From: Streptomyces chartreusis
GTDB lineage: Bacteria > Actinomycetota > Actinomycetes > Streptomycetales > Streptomycetaceae
NCBI RefSeq assembly: GCF_008704715.1
Contig: NZ_CP023689.1
Coordinates: forward strand, 4,216,001 to 4,280,000
Length of the DNA: 64,000 bases
Reading direction: 5' to 3'
Below, one piece after another: positions 17,208 to 25,206 of this stretch. Under the pieces are notes generated by a model. That model did no database searches. It was not told the origin of the DNA and saw only the letters and a list, made by a program, of their open reading frames with translations. A program made the position numbers and the translations under genes. Position 1 is the first letter of the stretch; every line of letters starts with the position of its first letter.

Positions 17208-17849
17208 ATGCCCAGCGTTTTCGTGCAAGGCAGGCCCGTGGAGTCGTATCCGCCGCTGGCGCCGGAGGCCCGGCGTGGCTCGGTGCGGCGGATCACCGAG
17301 GTGGGCGAGGAGGTGCTGCACAAGCCGTGCCGGGACGTCACCGAGTTCGGGCCCGATCTCGCCGCGCTGATCGACGACATGTTCCTGACGATGTACATCG
17401 CCGACGGGGCGGGACTCGCGGCGAACCAGGTCGGGGTCGACGCGCGGCTGTTCGTGTACGACTGCCCGGACGACGACGGGGTCCGGCATGTCGGGCACAT
17501 CGTCAATCCGGTGCTGGAGCCGCTCGACGCCGCGGACCGGCGGCTCCTGACCGACTCGGAGGGCTGTCTGTCCGTGCCGGGTGCCGTGATGGACGTACCG
17601 CGTCCGGACCGGGCCGTGGTGCGCGGAGTCGACAAGGACGGCGAGCCGCTCGTGATCGAGGGCACCGGGTACTTCGCCCGCTGTCTCGCGCACGAGGCCG
17701 ATCACTGCGACGGGCAGGTCTATCTGGACCGGCTGTCGAAGCGGGAGCGCAGGGACGCGCTGGGGCAGGTGGCGGACCGGCGCGACGAGGTGTTCGCGCG
17801 CCGGGCCGCCAACGTCGAGGCCCTCGGCGAGGCCCGGAACACAGGCTGA
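17208..17849 (+). CDS. def: Peptide deformylase
   Basis: 213 aa cytoplasmic metalloenzyme that removes the N-formyl group from nascent proteins. All three family motifs are present: GAGLAANQVG (residues 67-76), EGCLSVPG (118-125, Cys120 as metal ligand) and HEADH (162-166). The start MPSVFVQGRPVES has GGAAAGGGAG upstream; an earlier in-frame start would run through the divergent promoter and was rejected. The N-terminus is slightly longer than E. coli Def. It stands alone rather than with fmt, so it is probably one of several deformylase paralogues, as Streptomyces usually has. Confidence 0.92.
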   Translation: MPSVFVQGRPVESYPPLAPEARRGSVRRITEVGEEVLHKPCRDVTEFGPDLAALIDDMFLTMYIADGAGLAANQVGVDARLFVYDCPDDDGVRHVGHIVNPVLEPLDAADRRLLTDSEGCLSVPGAVMDVPRPDRAVVRGVDKDGEPLVIEGTGYFARCLAHEADHCDGQVYLDRLSKRERRDALGQVADRRDEVFARRAANVEALGEARNTG

Positions 17850-17860
17850 CCCCTGCCCCC

Positions 17861-17876
17861 GGCCCCGACCGGGGCC
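17861..17876. terminator. Short GC-rich inverted repeat between convergent genes
   Basis: GGCCCC-GACC-GGGGCC is a perfect 6-bp stem with a 4-base loop, 11 bases after the deformylase stop and 35 bases past the end of the opposing flavoprotein gene. It probably works as a bidirectional terminator. Confidence 0.45.
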
Positions 17877-17877
17877 G

Positions 17878-17907
17878 CAGCCACAGCCACAGCCACAGCC
17901 ACAGCCA
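17878..17907. repeat. Hexanucleotide tandem repeat, CAGCCA x5
   Basis: Five perfect copies of CAGCCA occupy the non-coding gap between two convergent stops. It is a microsatellite prone to slippage; no function is apparent. Confidence 0.8.
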
Positions 17908-17910
17908 TGA

Positions 17911-19266
17911 TCAGGCCTTCGGGGCCACCTTGCTGAGGCCGTTGATGATGCGGTCCATCGCGTCGCCGCCGGTCGGGTCCGTGAGGTTCGCGAGCAGCTT
18001 CAGCGTGAACTTCATCAGCATCGGGTGGGTCAGGCCGCGCTGGGCCGCGATCTTCATGACCTTCGGGTTGCCGATGAGCTTCACGAAGGCGCGGCCCAGC
18101 GTGTAGTAGCCGCCGTAGGTGTCCTTCAGGACGCGCGGGTAGCGCTGGAGGGCGAGTTCGCGGCTCGCGGGCGTCGGGCGGGCGTGGGCCTGGACGATGA
18201 CGTCGGCGGCGATCTGGCCGGACTCCATGGCGTAGGCGATGCCTTCGCCGTTGAAGGGGTTCACCAGGCCGCCGGCGTCGCCGACCAGCAGCAGGCCCTT
18301 GGTGTAGTGCGGCTGCCGGTTGAAGGCCATGGGCAGGGCGGCGCCGCGGATCGGGCCGGTCATGTTCTCCGGCGTGTAGCCCCAGTCCTCCGGCATGGAG
18401 GCGCACCAGGCCTTGAGGACCTCGCGCCAGTCCAGCTCCTTGAAGGAGTCGGAGGTGTTGAGCACGCCGAGGCCCACGTTCGAGGTGCCGTCGCCCATGC
18501 CGAAGATCCAGCCGTAGCCCGGCAGGAGACGGTCCTCGGCACCGCGGCGGTCCCACAGCTCCAGCCAGGACTCCAGGTAGTCGTCCTCGTGGCGCGGCGA
18601 CTCGAAGTACGTCCGCACCGCGACGCCCATCGGGCGGTCCTCGCGGCGGTGCAGGCCCATCGCCAGCGAGAGCCGGGTGGAGTTGCCGTCGGCGGCGACC
18701 ACCAGGGGCGCGTGGAAGGTGACCTCGCGCTTCTCCTCGCCGAGCTTGGCGTGGACGCCGGTGATGCGGCCGGTGCGGTCGTCGATGATCGGGGCGCCGA
18801 CGTTGCAGCGCTCGTAGAGCCGGGCGCCGGCCTTCTGGGCCTGGCGGGCGAGCTGCTCGTCGAAGTCGTCGCGCTTGCGGACGAGTCCGTAGTCGGGGAA
18901 GGAGGCGAGATCCGGCCAGTCCAGCTGGAGGCGGACGCCGCCGCCGATGATGCGCAGCCCCTTGTTGCGCAGCCAGCCGGCCTCTTCGGAGATGTCGATG
19001 CCCATGGCCACGAGCTGTTTCGTGGCGCGCGGGGTGAGGCCGTCGCCGCAGACCTTCTCCCGCGGGAACTCGGTCTTCTCCAGCAGGAGTACGTCGAGGC
19101 CGGACTTGGCGAGGTGGTACGCCGTCGTGGAGCCGGCCGGCCCCGCGCCCACGACGATCACATCGGCGGTGTTCTCGGTGAATGGGGAGGAGTGGGGCTC
19201 GGTCACGACGGTCACGGCTGGATCTCCCCAGGGTTCGAAATCTGCGTGCCGACCGGCACTGGACAT
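17911..19266 (-). CDS. Geranylgeranyl reductase family FAD enzyme, candidate menaquinone tail reductase (MenJ-like)
   Basis: 451 aa flavoprotein. DVIVVGAGPAGSTTAYHLAK (residues 35-54) binds FAD, and EKTEFPREKVCGDGLTPRA is the family signature in which the Cys-Gly-Asp block sits near the flavin. The second FAD segment LLVGDAGGLVNPFNGEGIAYAM is intact. Members reduce isoprenoid double bonds; M. tuberculosis MenJ saturates one unit of the menaquinone tail. With menG about 1 kb away and other menaquinone genes nearby, a MenJ role is the favoured inference, but other prenyl substrates are possible. Start at 19266 (MSSAGRHADF); a start near MTVVTEPHSS would also fit. Confidence 0.72.
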   Translation of the reverse strand: MSSAGRHADFEPWGDPAVTVVTEPHSSPFTENTADVIVVGAGPAGSTTAYHLAKSGLDVLLLEKTEFPREKVCGDGLTPRATKQLVAMGIDISEEAGWLRNKGLRIIGGGVRLQLDWPDLASFPDYGLVRKRDDFDEQLARQAQKAGARLYERCNVGAPIIDDRTGRITGVHAKLGEEKREVTFHAPLVVAADGNSTRLSLAMGLHRREDRPMGVAVRTYFESPRHEDDYLESWLELWDRRGAEDRLLPGYGWIFGMGDGTSNVGLGVLNTSDSFKELDWREVLKAWCASMPEDWGYTPENMTGPIRGAALPMAFNRQPHYTKGLLLVGDAGGLVNPFNGEGIAYAMESGQIAADVIVQAHARPTPASRELALQRYPRVLKDTYGGYYTLGRAFVKLIGNPKVMKIAAQRGLTHPMLMKFTLKLLANLTDPTGGDAMDRIINGLSKVAPKA

Positions 19267-19313
19267 GGGCAGTCTATTCAGCAGAATTGATCACCCGGCT
19301 GAAGGGCTGCCCT

Positions 19314-19820
19314 GTGAACCGAGCTCTCCCCGTAGTACGGCTGCGTGTGCCCACCGACGAGGACGCGATCGCGTGGCACCGGGTGTTCGCCCACCCGGAC
19401 GTCATGGAGTTCCACGGCGGCCGCGCCGCCGAACTGTCCGTCTACGAGGAGCTCACCGCCCGCCAGCGCCGGCACGACGCCGAGCGGGGATTCTGTCTGT
19501 GGACCCTGCTCGACGAGCAGGAGCGGGTCCTCGGCTTCACGGGCGCCCAGCCCTGGGAGCGGCCATGGGGTCCGACGGGCGAGATAGAGATCGGCTGGCG
19601 GCTCGGGCGTGAGCACTGGGGACAGGGGTACGTCACCGCCGCCGCGCGGTTGACGCTGGAGCGGGTGCGGGCGGCCGGGGTGCCGGACGTGGTCGCCATG
19701 GTCGACGCCGGCAACGCGCGGTCGATCGCGGTGACGCGGCGGCTGGGGATGCGGTTCGCCGAGGAGTTCACCGGCCCGGACGCCGGGCGGACGGCGCACT
19801 GCTACCGGCTCGGCCTGTGA
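19314..19820 (+). CDS. GNAT family N-acetyltransferase (RimJ/RimL-like)
   Basis: 168 aa from GTG (VNRALPVVRLRVPTDED), with GAAGGG upstream; a longer frame reads back into the divergent promoter. The acetyl-CoA binding region reads EIGWRLGREHWGQGYVTAAA, matching the Q/R-x-x-G-x-G/A motif with W-G-Q-G-Y typical of RimJ/RimL-type enzymes, and VDAGNARSIAVTRRLGMRF completes the fold. The substrate (a protein N-terminus or a small molecule) cannot be told. It is divergent from the flavoprotein gene, 47 bases apart. Confidence 0.8.
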   Translation: MNRALPVVRLRVPTDEDAIAWHRVFAHPDVMEFHGGRAAELSVYEELTARQRRHDAERGFCLWTLLDEQERVLGFTGAQPWERPWGPTGEIEIGWRLGREHWGQGYVTAAARLTLERVRAAGVPDVVAMVDAGNARSIAVTRRLGMRFAEEFTGPDAGRTAHCYRLGL

Positions 19821-19948
19821 GCGGGTAACTGAGAGGCCAAATTCCGGATTCATCACAGCCAGTAACCGACTGTTACAGAAAGGTACTTGAAGCTTCCGGA
19901 CGACACCCCCGGGCGGTTACCCTTCCAATACCGCTGGGGGTGACATCT

Positions 19949-20290
19949 GTGCGTATAACACCCAAAACGCCCGAGGTGCGAGTTCCTAGACTCGTCGGAC
20001 TGATGGCCATGGACGCGCGCGAGGCGGCGAAGTCGCACGGCCTCGTCCTGAACGCACCGGACCGGCCGGACTTCCATCTCACCGTCGTCGACTACGTCGT
20101 ACGCCAGTATCCCCAGCCCGGAGCCGAGGTGCCGCGGGACTCGATGGTCTACATCTGGTTCGACTTCGGCGAGGGCGAGGGCGGCGGAGGCATACGCGAG
20201 CCACGCATACCGCGACCGCCCTCGGGCGGACTGCGACGCGAGCTCGACGAGCCCGGAGAGGATTCGTACCCGGTGGTCAGCTCGGCCTGA
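19949..20290 (+). CDS. Small single-PASTA-domain protein
   Basis: 113 aa. The start is GTG (VRITPKTPEVRVP), chosen because GGGGGTGA sits 5 bases upstream; an in-frame GTG at 19940 lies inside that RBS. One PASTA repeat is clear: VPRLVGLMAMDAREAAKSHGL (about 14-34), ending VVRQYPQPGAEVPRDSMVYIWF. A Gly-rich linker and a Pro/Arg tail follow. PASTA domains normally bind muropeptides outside the cell on PknB or penicillin-binding proteins, yet no signal peptide or membrane helix is visible here. It ends 9 bases from the convergent menG stop. Confidence 0.78.
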   Translation: MRITPKTPEVRVPRLVGLMAMDAREAAKSHGLVLNAPDRPDFHLTVVDYVVRQYPQPGAEVPRDSMVYIWFDFGEGEGGGGIREPRIPRPPSGGLRRELDEPGEDSYPVVSSA

Positions 20291-20299
20291 ACCCGGCGT

Positions 20300-20995
20300 T
20301 CAGTCCTGCTTGAAGCCCCGGTGCAGGGCCACGACCCCGCCCGTCAGGTTCCGCCACGCCACCTTCGACCAGCCCGCCTTGCGCAGCCGCTCGGCCAGGG
20401 CCGGCTGGTCGGGCCAGGCGCGGATGGACTCGGCGAGATAGACGTACGCGTCGGGGTTCGAGGACACCGAGCGCGCGACCGGCGGCAGGGCGCGCATCAG
20501 GTACTCGGTGTAGACGGTGCGGAAGGGCGCCCAGGTCGGGTGCGAGAACTCGCAGATCACGACCCTGCCGCCGGGCCGCGTCACCCGGTACATCTCGCGC
20601 AGCGCGGCGTCGAAGTCCTGGACGTTGCGCAGCCCGAAGGAGATCGTCACGGCGTCGAAGGCGTCGTCCTTGAACGGCAGCTTCGTCGCGTCCCCCGCGG
20701 TGAACGGCAGCCAGGTGTGCTTGCGCTTGCCGACCTGGAGCATGCCGAGGGAGAAGTCGCAGGGGACGACGTAGGCGCCGGTCTGTGCGAAGGGCAGCGA
20801 GGAGGTGGCCGTGCCGGCGGCCAGGTCGAGGATCTTCTGCGCCGGGCGGGCGTCGACGGCCTTCGCGACCTCCTTGCGCCATCTGCGGTCCTGGCCGAGC
20901 GACAGCACGTCGTTGGTCAGGTCGTACCGTTCCGCCACGTTGTCGAACATCGAGGCGACTTCGTGCGGCTGCTTGTCCAGGGATGCGCGGGTCAC
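20300..20995 (-). CDS. menG: Demethylmenaquinone methyltransferase
   Basis: 231 aa class I SAM methyltransferase of the UbiE/MenG family, catalysing the last step of menaquinone synthesis. The N-terminal signature VASMFDNVAERYDLTNDVLS (residues 13-32) is diagnostic, SAM motif I is ILDLAAGTATSS (about 55-66), and FGLRNVQDFDAALREMYRV followed by RPGGRVVICEFS matches family motifs. The start is GTG (VTRASLDKQPHEV); the much longer open frame upstream overlaps the acyltransferase in another frame. Futalosine and classical pathways share this enzyme, so it complements mqnA, mqnC, mqnE and the prenyltransferase in this window. Confidence 0.9.
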   Translation of the reverse strand: MTRASLDKQPHEVASMFDNVAERYDLTNDVLSLGQDRRWRKEVAKAVDARPAQKILDLAAGTATSSLPFAQTGAYVVPCDFSLGMLQVGKRKHTWLPFTAGDATKLPFKDDAFDAVTISFGLRNVQDFDAALREMYRVTRPGGRVVICEFSHPTWAPFRTVYTEYLMRALPPVARSVSSNPDAYVYLAESIRAWPDQPALAERLRKAGWSKVAWRNLTGGVVALHRGFKQD

Positions 20996-21018
20996 GGGCC
21001 CATTGTGGCAGTACGGCC

Positions 21019-22350
21019 TCACGGGCTCGCAGGACGGCCTCCCGGGAGGAGCGTCGGCTTCTTCCTCCCGGCCACGTCCTCCACCCAGCCGCACAGCAGC
21101 ACGAAGACGGCGATCAGGATCCAGCCGACGCCGAACATGAACCACTGGCTCTCCAGCGGCAGGTAGGTCTCGAACGCGGGCACGTTCCAGAACCGGTCGA
21201 TCAGCGGGACGGCGAGGATCAGGGCGATCTCGTGCCAGAGGTAGATCGTCACCGCGCGGGAGTTGAAGATCGTGACGATCCGGTCGGTCCGCCGGAAGCG
21301 GGTCAGCCATGCGAAGTCGATCCCGAAGTACGACTTCGCCCACATCAGGAGCGTCACGTACCCGGCCGACCACAGGGCCTGCGCGAGCGGGATGTCGTCC
21401 AGGTCGTACGAGCCGGTCCCGGCCTGGTGCGTGAGGGCGTACCAGCCGGCGAAGCCGATGGCGGCGAGCGACAGGACGGCCACGGCGAACGGCCTCAGCC
21501 GGGCGAGCACCCCGTCGCGGTGGGCGAAGCCGAGGATCCAGCAGAACAGGAAGGTGGCCAGGTCGGTCAGCGCGCTGCCGAGGCGGTCGTCCGGCGGCTC
21601 CCACAGGAAGTGGAGGACGAGGATCGGGGTCAGGGAGAGCAGCAGCACCGGCACCGGGGCCAGGCGGAAGATCTTCAGCAGCAGCGGGGAGAGCAGCACG
21701 AACCACAGGTACGTCCGCAGGTACCAGAGGATCTCCCAGGCCTGCTCGGCCCACGCGCTGCCCGGCGGGTCGCCCAGCGGCACGATCCAGTAGACGATCT
21801 GCCAGCCCGGCATCCAGCCGTGGATCAGCATCGCCAGGACCACGAAGCAGCCCCAGAACCAGAAGGGCGGCAGCAGCCGGCGCAGCCGTCCGCGCACCAC
21901 CTTCGGCGCGGGGCGCTCCAGGGACTTCGCCATGAGGGTGCCGGCCAGGGCGAACATGATCCCCATCGAGGGGAACACCATGCCCGCCCAGGCCCACCCG
22001 AAGGTGTGGTAGCCGACGACGCGGATCAGGGCGACGGCACGCAGGGTGTCGAAGTAGCGGTCGCGGCCCGGGGGCCGAGGCGGAGGCTTCTCCTCCTCCG
22101 CCTCGGCGGCTGCGGGAGGCGCCGGAGCCAGGGGCTGCGGCACCGGTTCCTGCTGCGCGTGGGCCGGGTACCCGTACTCCTGACCGTACCCCTGGTGGTA
22201 GGTCGGCTGCTCGTACGGCTGCGGATCCGGGGGCACCGGCTCGTACGGCTGCGGATACGCAGGCTGCGTGTACGGCTGCTGGTACTGCGGATACTGCGGC
22301 TGCTGACGGCCCTGCTCCTGCCAGTGTCCCGGCTGCTGTTCCCAGCTCAT
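21019..22350 (-). CDS. Acyltransferase-3 family membrane protein with Q/P/Y-rich N-terminus
   Basis: 443 aa. Residues 1-95 are low-complexity, rich in Gln, Pro and Tyr (repeating YPQY, QPYTQPAYPQPYEP, QPYEQP). Residues ~96-440 form a multi-spanning acyltransferase-3 domain: RDRYFDTLRAVALIRVVGYH carries the catalytic-type R...H pattern, and RLRRLLPPFWFWG carries the family R-R-L-P-P-F block. About ten helices are visible. Such enzymes O-acylate surface polysaccharides. The ATG overlaps the stop of the deacetylase/glycosyltransferase gene (ATGA), so the pair is translationally coupled, suggesting acyl decoration of the same glycan. The tail motif KKPTLLPGGRPASP is hydrophilic. Confidence 0.85.
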   Translation of the reverse strand: MSWEQQPGHWQEQGRQQPQYPQYQQPYTQPAYPQPYEPVPPDPQPYEQPTYHQGYGQEYGYPAHAQQEPVPQPLAPAPPAAAEAEEEKPPPRPPGRDRYFDTLRAVALIRVVGYHTFGWAWAGMVFPSMGIMFALAGTLMAKSLERPAPKVVRGRLRRLLPPFWFWGCFVVLAMLIHGWMPGWQIVYWIVPLGDPPGSAWAEQAWEILWYLRTYLWFVLLSPLLLKIFRLAPVPVLLLSLTPILVLHFLWEPPDDRLGSALTDLATFLFCWILGFAHRDGVLARLRPFAVAVLSLAAIGFAGWYALTHQAGTGSYDLDDIPLAQALWSAGYVTLLMWAKSYFGIDFAWLTRFRRTDRIVTIFNSRAVTIYLWHEIALILAVPLIDRFWNVPAFETYLPLESQWFMFGVGWILIAVFVLLCGWVEDVAGRKKPTLLPGGRPASP

Positions 22351-24629
22351 CGGCCCGCCCCCGCCGGCGTCCCGACCTCGCCGGTGCGCTTCAACTTCTG
22401 CCAGCGCAGCCGGCCGCCCGTCATCGCCGTGATGCAGGAGTGGATCAGGACGAGGTACATCATCTGGCGGTAGGCGAGCTGCTGGAGCGGCATCATCAGC
22501 AGGTAGCGGTACTTCTCGCGGTCCAGGCGGAAGGCGTACGCCGCGCACAGCAGCTGCACCGCCAGCACCGCGAACCAGGCCAGCAGCGCCGCGCGGAAGT
22601 CGACGAAGATCATCGAGTAGACGGTGAAGACGTCGATGAGCGGCGCGAAGACCGGCGTGACGATCTGGAAGATCACCACGAGCGGCATGCCGACCCGGCC
22701 GAAGCGCCCCGAAGGCCCCTTGTCCGTCAGCGACTTGCGGTGCTTCCACAGCGCCTGCATGGTGCCGTAGGACCAGCGGTAGCGCTGCGACCACAGCTGC
22801 TTGAGCGAACCCGGCGCCTCCGTCCAGGCCCTGGCGTGCTCCTGGTAGACGACCCGCCACCCTGCGCGGTGCATCGCGATGGTGATGTCGGTGTCCTCGG
22901 CGAGGGTGTCCTCGCTCATGCCGCCGACCTCCAGGACCGCCTCACGGCGGAACGCGCCGATCGCGCCGGGGATGGTCGGCATGCAGCGCAGCAGGTCGTA
23001 CATGCGCCGGTCGAGGTTGAAGCCCATCACGTACTCGATGTGCTGCCAGGCGCCGATCACGGTGTCGCGGTTGCCGACCTTGGCGTTGCCGGCGACCGCG
23101 CCGACCCCGGGGTCGGCGAAGGGCTGCACCAGCTGCCGTACGGCGTCCGGCTCGAAGACCGTGTCGCCGTCCATCATCACGACGATGTCGTGACTGGCGC
23201 TGCGCACACCGTTGTTCAGCGCGGCCGGCTTGCCCGCGTTCTCCTGGCGGATCACGCGCACGTTGGTCATGCCGAGTTCCCGGGCCGCGGTGCGGGCGAT
23301 CTCGGACGTGCCGTCCGTGGAGCCGTCGTCGACCACGATGATCTCGATCGGATGGGTGCTCCGCGCCAGCGACTCGAGGGTGTTGGCGATGCACTCCTTC
23401 TCGTTGTACGCCGGGACGATCACGCTCACCGGTTGCGAGACCGGCGGTCCCCAGCTGAACCGGCGTCTGTTGCGCTGCCGGTAGTGGCGCCGGGCGAGGA
23501 TCAGCATCATGCCGAAGCGGCCCATGACGGCGACGCCGACGACGAGGAGGCCGACCGACAGCACCGGCACCGTCCATTCGGCGACGGCCACCGCTCCGAT
23601 CAGGGCCTTGCCCTCGTAGAGGGTCGCGCCGGTGGCCGTACGGTGGGCGGCCTGGAGGTTCGAGGTCCCCGCCCCGGCGCCCGCCCCGCCGGGTTGCCCG
23701 TTCGGACCGCCCTGCGCCTGGCCACCGGCCTGACCACCGGCCGCCGCCTCCTGCTTCTGGACGGCGCCGCTGATCGTGGTGAAGGTGTACCCCTTCGCCC
23801 GCATCCTCTCGATGTACTTCGGCAGCGCCTTGATCGTCTGCGAGCGCTCGCCGCCCGCGTCGTGGAAGAGGACGGACGCGCCCTCGCCGTCGTCCGGTGT
23901 GGCCCACTTGACGATCTTCGAGACGCCGGGCCGCTTCCAGTCGTCGCTGTCGGTGTCGACGAAGACGCTGGTGTAGCCGTCCTCGCCGAGCTTCTTGTAG
24001 ACGGGCCAGCTGTAGTTGTCGACGGCGTCCGTCTCCGACGAGTACGGCGCCCGGAACAGCGTCGTCGTGATGCCGGCCGCGCCCGCCAGCGCGAGCTGCG
24101 TCTGCTGCATCTCGCGGTTGACGCGGGCGTCGCTCTGGTAGGAGAGGTCGACGTGGGTGAAGGTGTGGATGCCCACCTCGTTGCCCGCGTCCACCATGTC
24201 CGCGACGATCGACGGATAGCGCGAGACCATCGAGCCGACCACGAAGAACGTGGCGGGGATGTCGTACTTCTTCAGGATCGCCAGGACCTGCGGCGTCCAG
24301 GTCGGGTTGGGGCCGTCGTCGAAGGTGAGGGCGATCGTCTTGTCCGGCACCGAGACGGTGGTGGCCCGGCCGCCCCGGAACGTGAGGATCGGACCGCCGT
24401 CGAGGACCTTGTCCGGGACCTTGCCGGAGCTGGCCCCGGTGCGCACCCGCTGGTCGCCGCCGACCTCGGCGCGCAGATAGCCGTCGAGCAGCATGACGCT
24501 GGTCAGCGCGAGCAGCAGAAGCCCGGCGAGGATCACCCGGGGTTTTTGCAGGGCCGCGGCCTTGCCCGCCACCCGCTCGATGCGGGTGGGGGCGCGGCGG
24601 CGGCGACGTGAGGGCGTCGTCGTGGTCAT
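22347..24629 (-). CDS. Polysaccharide deacetylase / family 2 glycosyltransferase fusion
   Basis: 760 aa. After a basic N-terminus and one helix (~31-48) comes a NodB deacetylase domain (about 98-290): TFDDGPN (102-108), HTFTH (metal His155 and His159), RAPY (193-196) and a late LFHDAGG. A Gly/Gln linker and helices follow, then a processive GT2 domain from ~400: DDGST (434-438), MDGD (486-489), AEDTD (577-581) and QRYRW (615-619), then C-terminal helices. The architecture suits synthesis and partial deacetylation of a beta-linked aminosugar polymer such as poly-N-acetylglucosamine, with the deacetylase domain outside and the synthase inside. It is similar in plan to the matAB products of Streptomyces, which promote mycelial clumping. 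Operon with the acyltransferase gene. Confidence 0.88.
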   Translation of the reverse strand: MTTTTPSRRRRRAPTRIERVAGKAAALQKPRVILAGLLLLALTSVMLLDGYLRAEVGGDQRVRTGASSGKVPDKVLDGGPILTFRGGRATTVSVPDKTIALTFDDGPNPTWTPQVLAILKKYDIPATFFVVGSMVSRYPSIVADMVDAGNEVGIHTFTHVDLSYQSDARVNREMQQTQLALAGAAGITTTLFRAPYSSETDAVDNYSWPVYKKLGEDGYTSVFVDTDSDDWKRPGVSKIVKWATPDDGEGASVLFHDAGGERSQTIKALPKYIERMRAKGYTFTTISGAVQKQEAAAGGQAGGQAQGGPNGQPGGAGAGAGTSNLQAAHRTATGATLYEGKALIGAVAVAEWTVPVLSVGLLVVGVAVMGRFGMMLILARRHYRQRNRRRFSWGPPVSQPVSVIVPAYNEKECIANTLESLARSTHPIEIIVVDDGSTDGTSEIARTAARELGMTNVRVIRQENAGKPAALNNGVRSASHDIVVMMDGDTVFEPDAVRQLVQPFADPGVGAVAGNAKVGNRDTVIGAWQHIEYVMGFNLDRRMYDLLRCMPTIPGAIGAFRREAVLEVGGMSEDTLAEDTDITIAMHRAGWRVVYQEHARAWTEAPGSLKQLWSQRYRWSYGTMQALWKHRKSLTDKGPSGRFGRVGMPLVVIFQIVTPVFAPLIDVFTVYSMIFVDFRAALLAWFAVLAVQLLCAAYAFRLDREKYRYLLMMPLQQLAYRQMMYLVLIHSCITAMTGGRLRWQKLKRTGEVGTPAGAGR

Positions 24630-24648
24630 GAGTGGGGCTGCGCTCCGG

Positions 24649-25074
24649 TCAGTTCGCGGACGCGTCGTCGGACGCGGAGGGGGCGGCGGACGCGGGCGCG
24701 TCGGCGGACGGGGCGGGGGCGCCCGAGGGCGGCGCCGTCGGGGTGCCGCTGGGCGGGGCGACCGGGTTGCCGCGGCCGCCCTGGGGGACGGTGCCCGGGC
24801 CCGTGCCGCCGGGGCCGCCCTGACCGTTCGCGAAGGGCAGCAGCTGGGACGGGCTCAGCGAGGTGCCGACGCCCATGAAGGCCATGCCCAGCACCACCGC
24901 GTAGCCGAGACAGGCGACGCCGAGCAGGAGGCCGAGGCGCCGCAGCAGCTTGGAGCGGCGTCCGGAGTTGTCAACGAACACGGGCCCCTCTGCGGACCCG
25001 TTACCGCGTTTGCGGCGGCGACCGCGTGCACGCCGTTCGGCGGCGCGGTTTTCGATGGCAGGCTCGGAATGCAT
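24649..25074 (-). CDS. Small single-helix membrane protein with Pro/Ala/Gly-rich exterior
   Basis: 141 aa, not recognised. The N-terminus is strongly basic (ERRARGRRRKRGNG), one transmembrane helix lies at ~45-67 (LGLLLGVACLGYAVVLGMAFMG), and the remainder is low-complexity Gly/Pro/Ser/Ala (PPSGTPTAPPSGAPAPSADA), probably extracytoplasmic. It is the first gene of the run leading into the deacetylase/glycosyltransferase fusion, 19 bases apart, so it may assist that machine. The composition warns that alignment-based function calls would be unreliable. Confidence 0.7.
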   Translation of the reverse strand: MHSEPAIENRAAERRARGRRRKRGNGSAEGPVFVDNSGRRSKLLRRLGLLLGVACLGYAVVLGMAFMGVGTSLSPSQLLPFANGQGGPGGTGPGTVPQGGRGNPVAPPSGTPTAPPSGAPAPSADAPASAAPSASDDASAN

Positions 25075-25087
25075 TCCCCGGATGTTA

Positions 25088-25114
25088 GGGAGCCTTTATG
25101 TGCCCACGGCTCCC
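25088..25114. promoter_or_regulatory. Perfect inverted repeat in divergent promoter region
   Basis: GGGAGCC (25088-25094) and GGCTCCC (25108-25114) form a perfect 7-bp repeat with a 13-base spacer, 14 bases upstream of the small membrane protein start and about 93 upstream of the GH18-like lipoprotein. The related sequences CCTTTATGTG and CCTTTCTATGTG overlap its halves. Candidate operator or leader hairpin; the cognate regulator is unknown. Confidence 0.35.
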
Positions 25115-25206
25115 TTTCTATGTGAGACGCCCATGAGAAAAGACTGAGCCTGTCCTTTTCCTGAGAATTTGGACGACGGCCTCAAAATGATGAGAGATTT
25201 GCCGGC

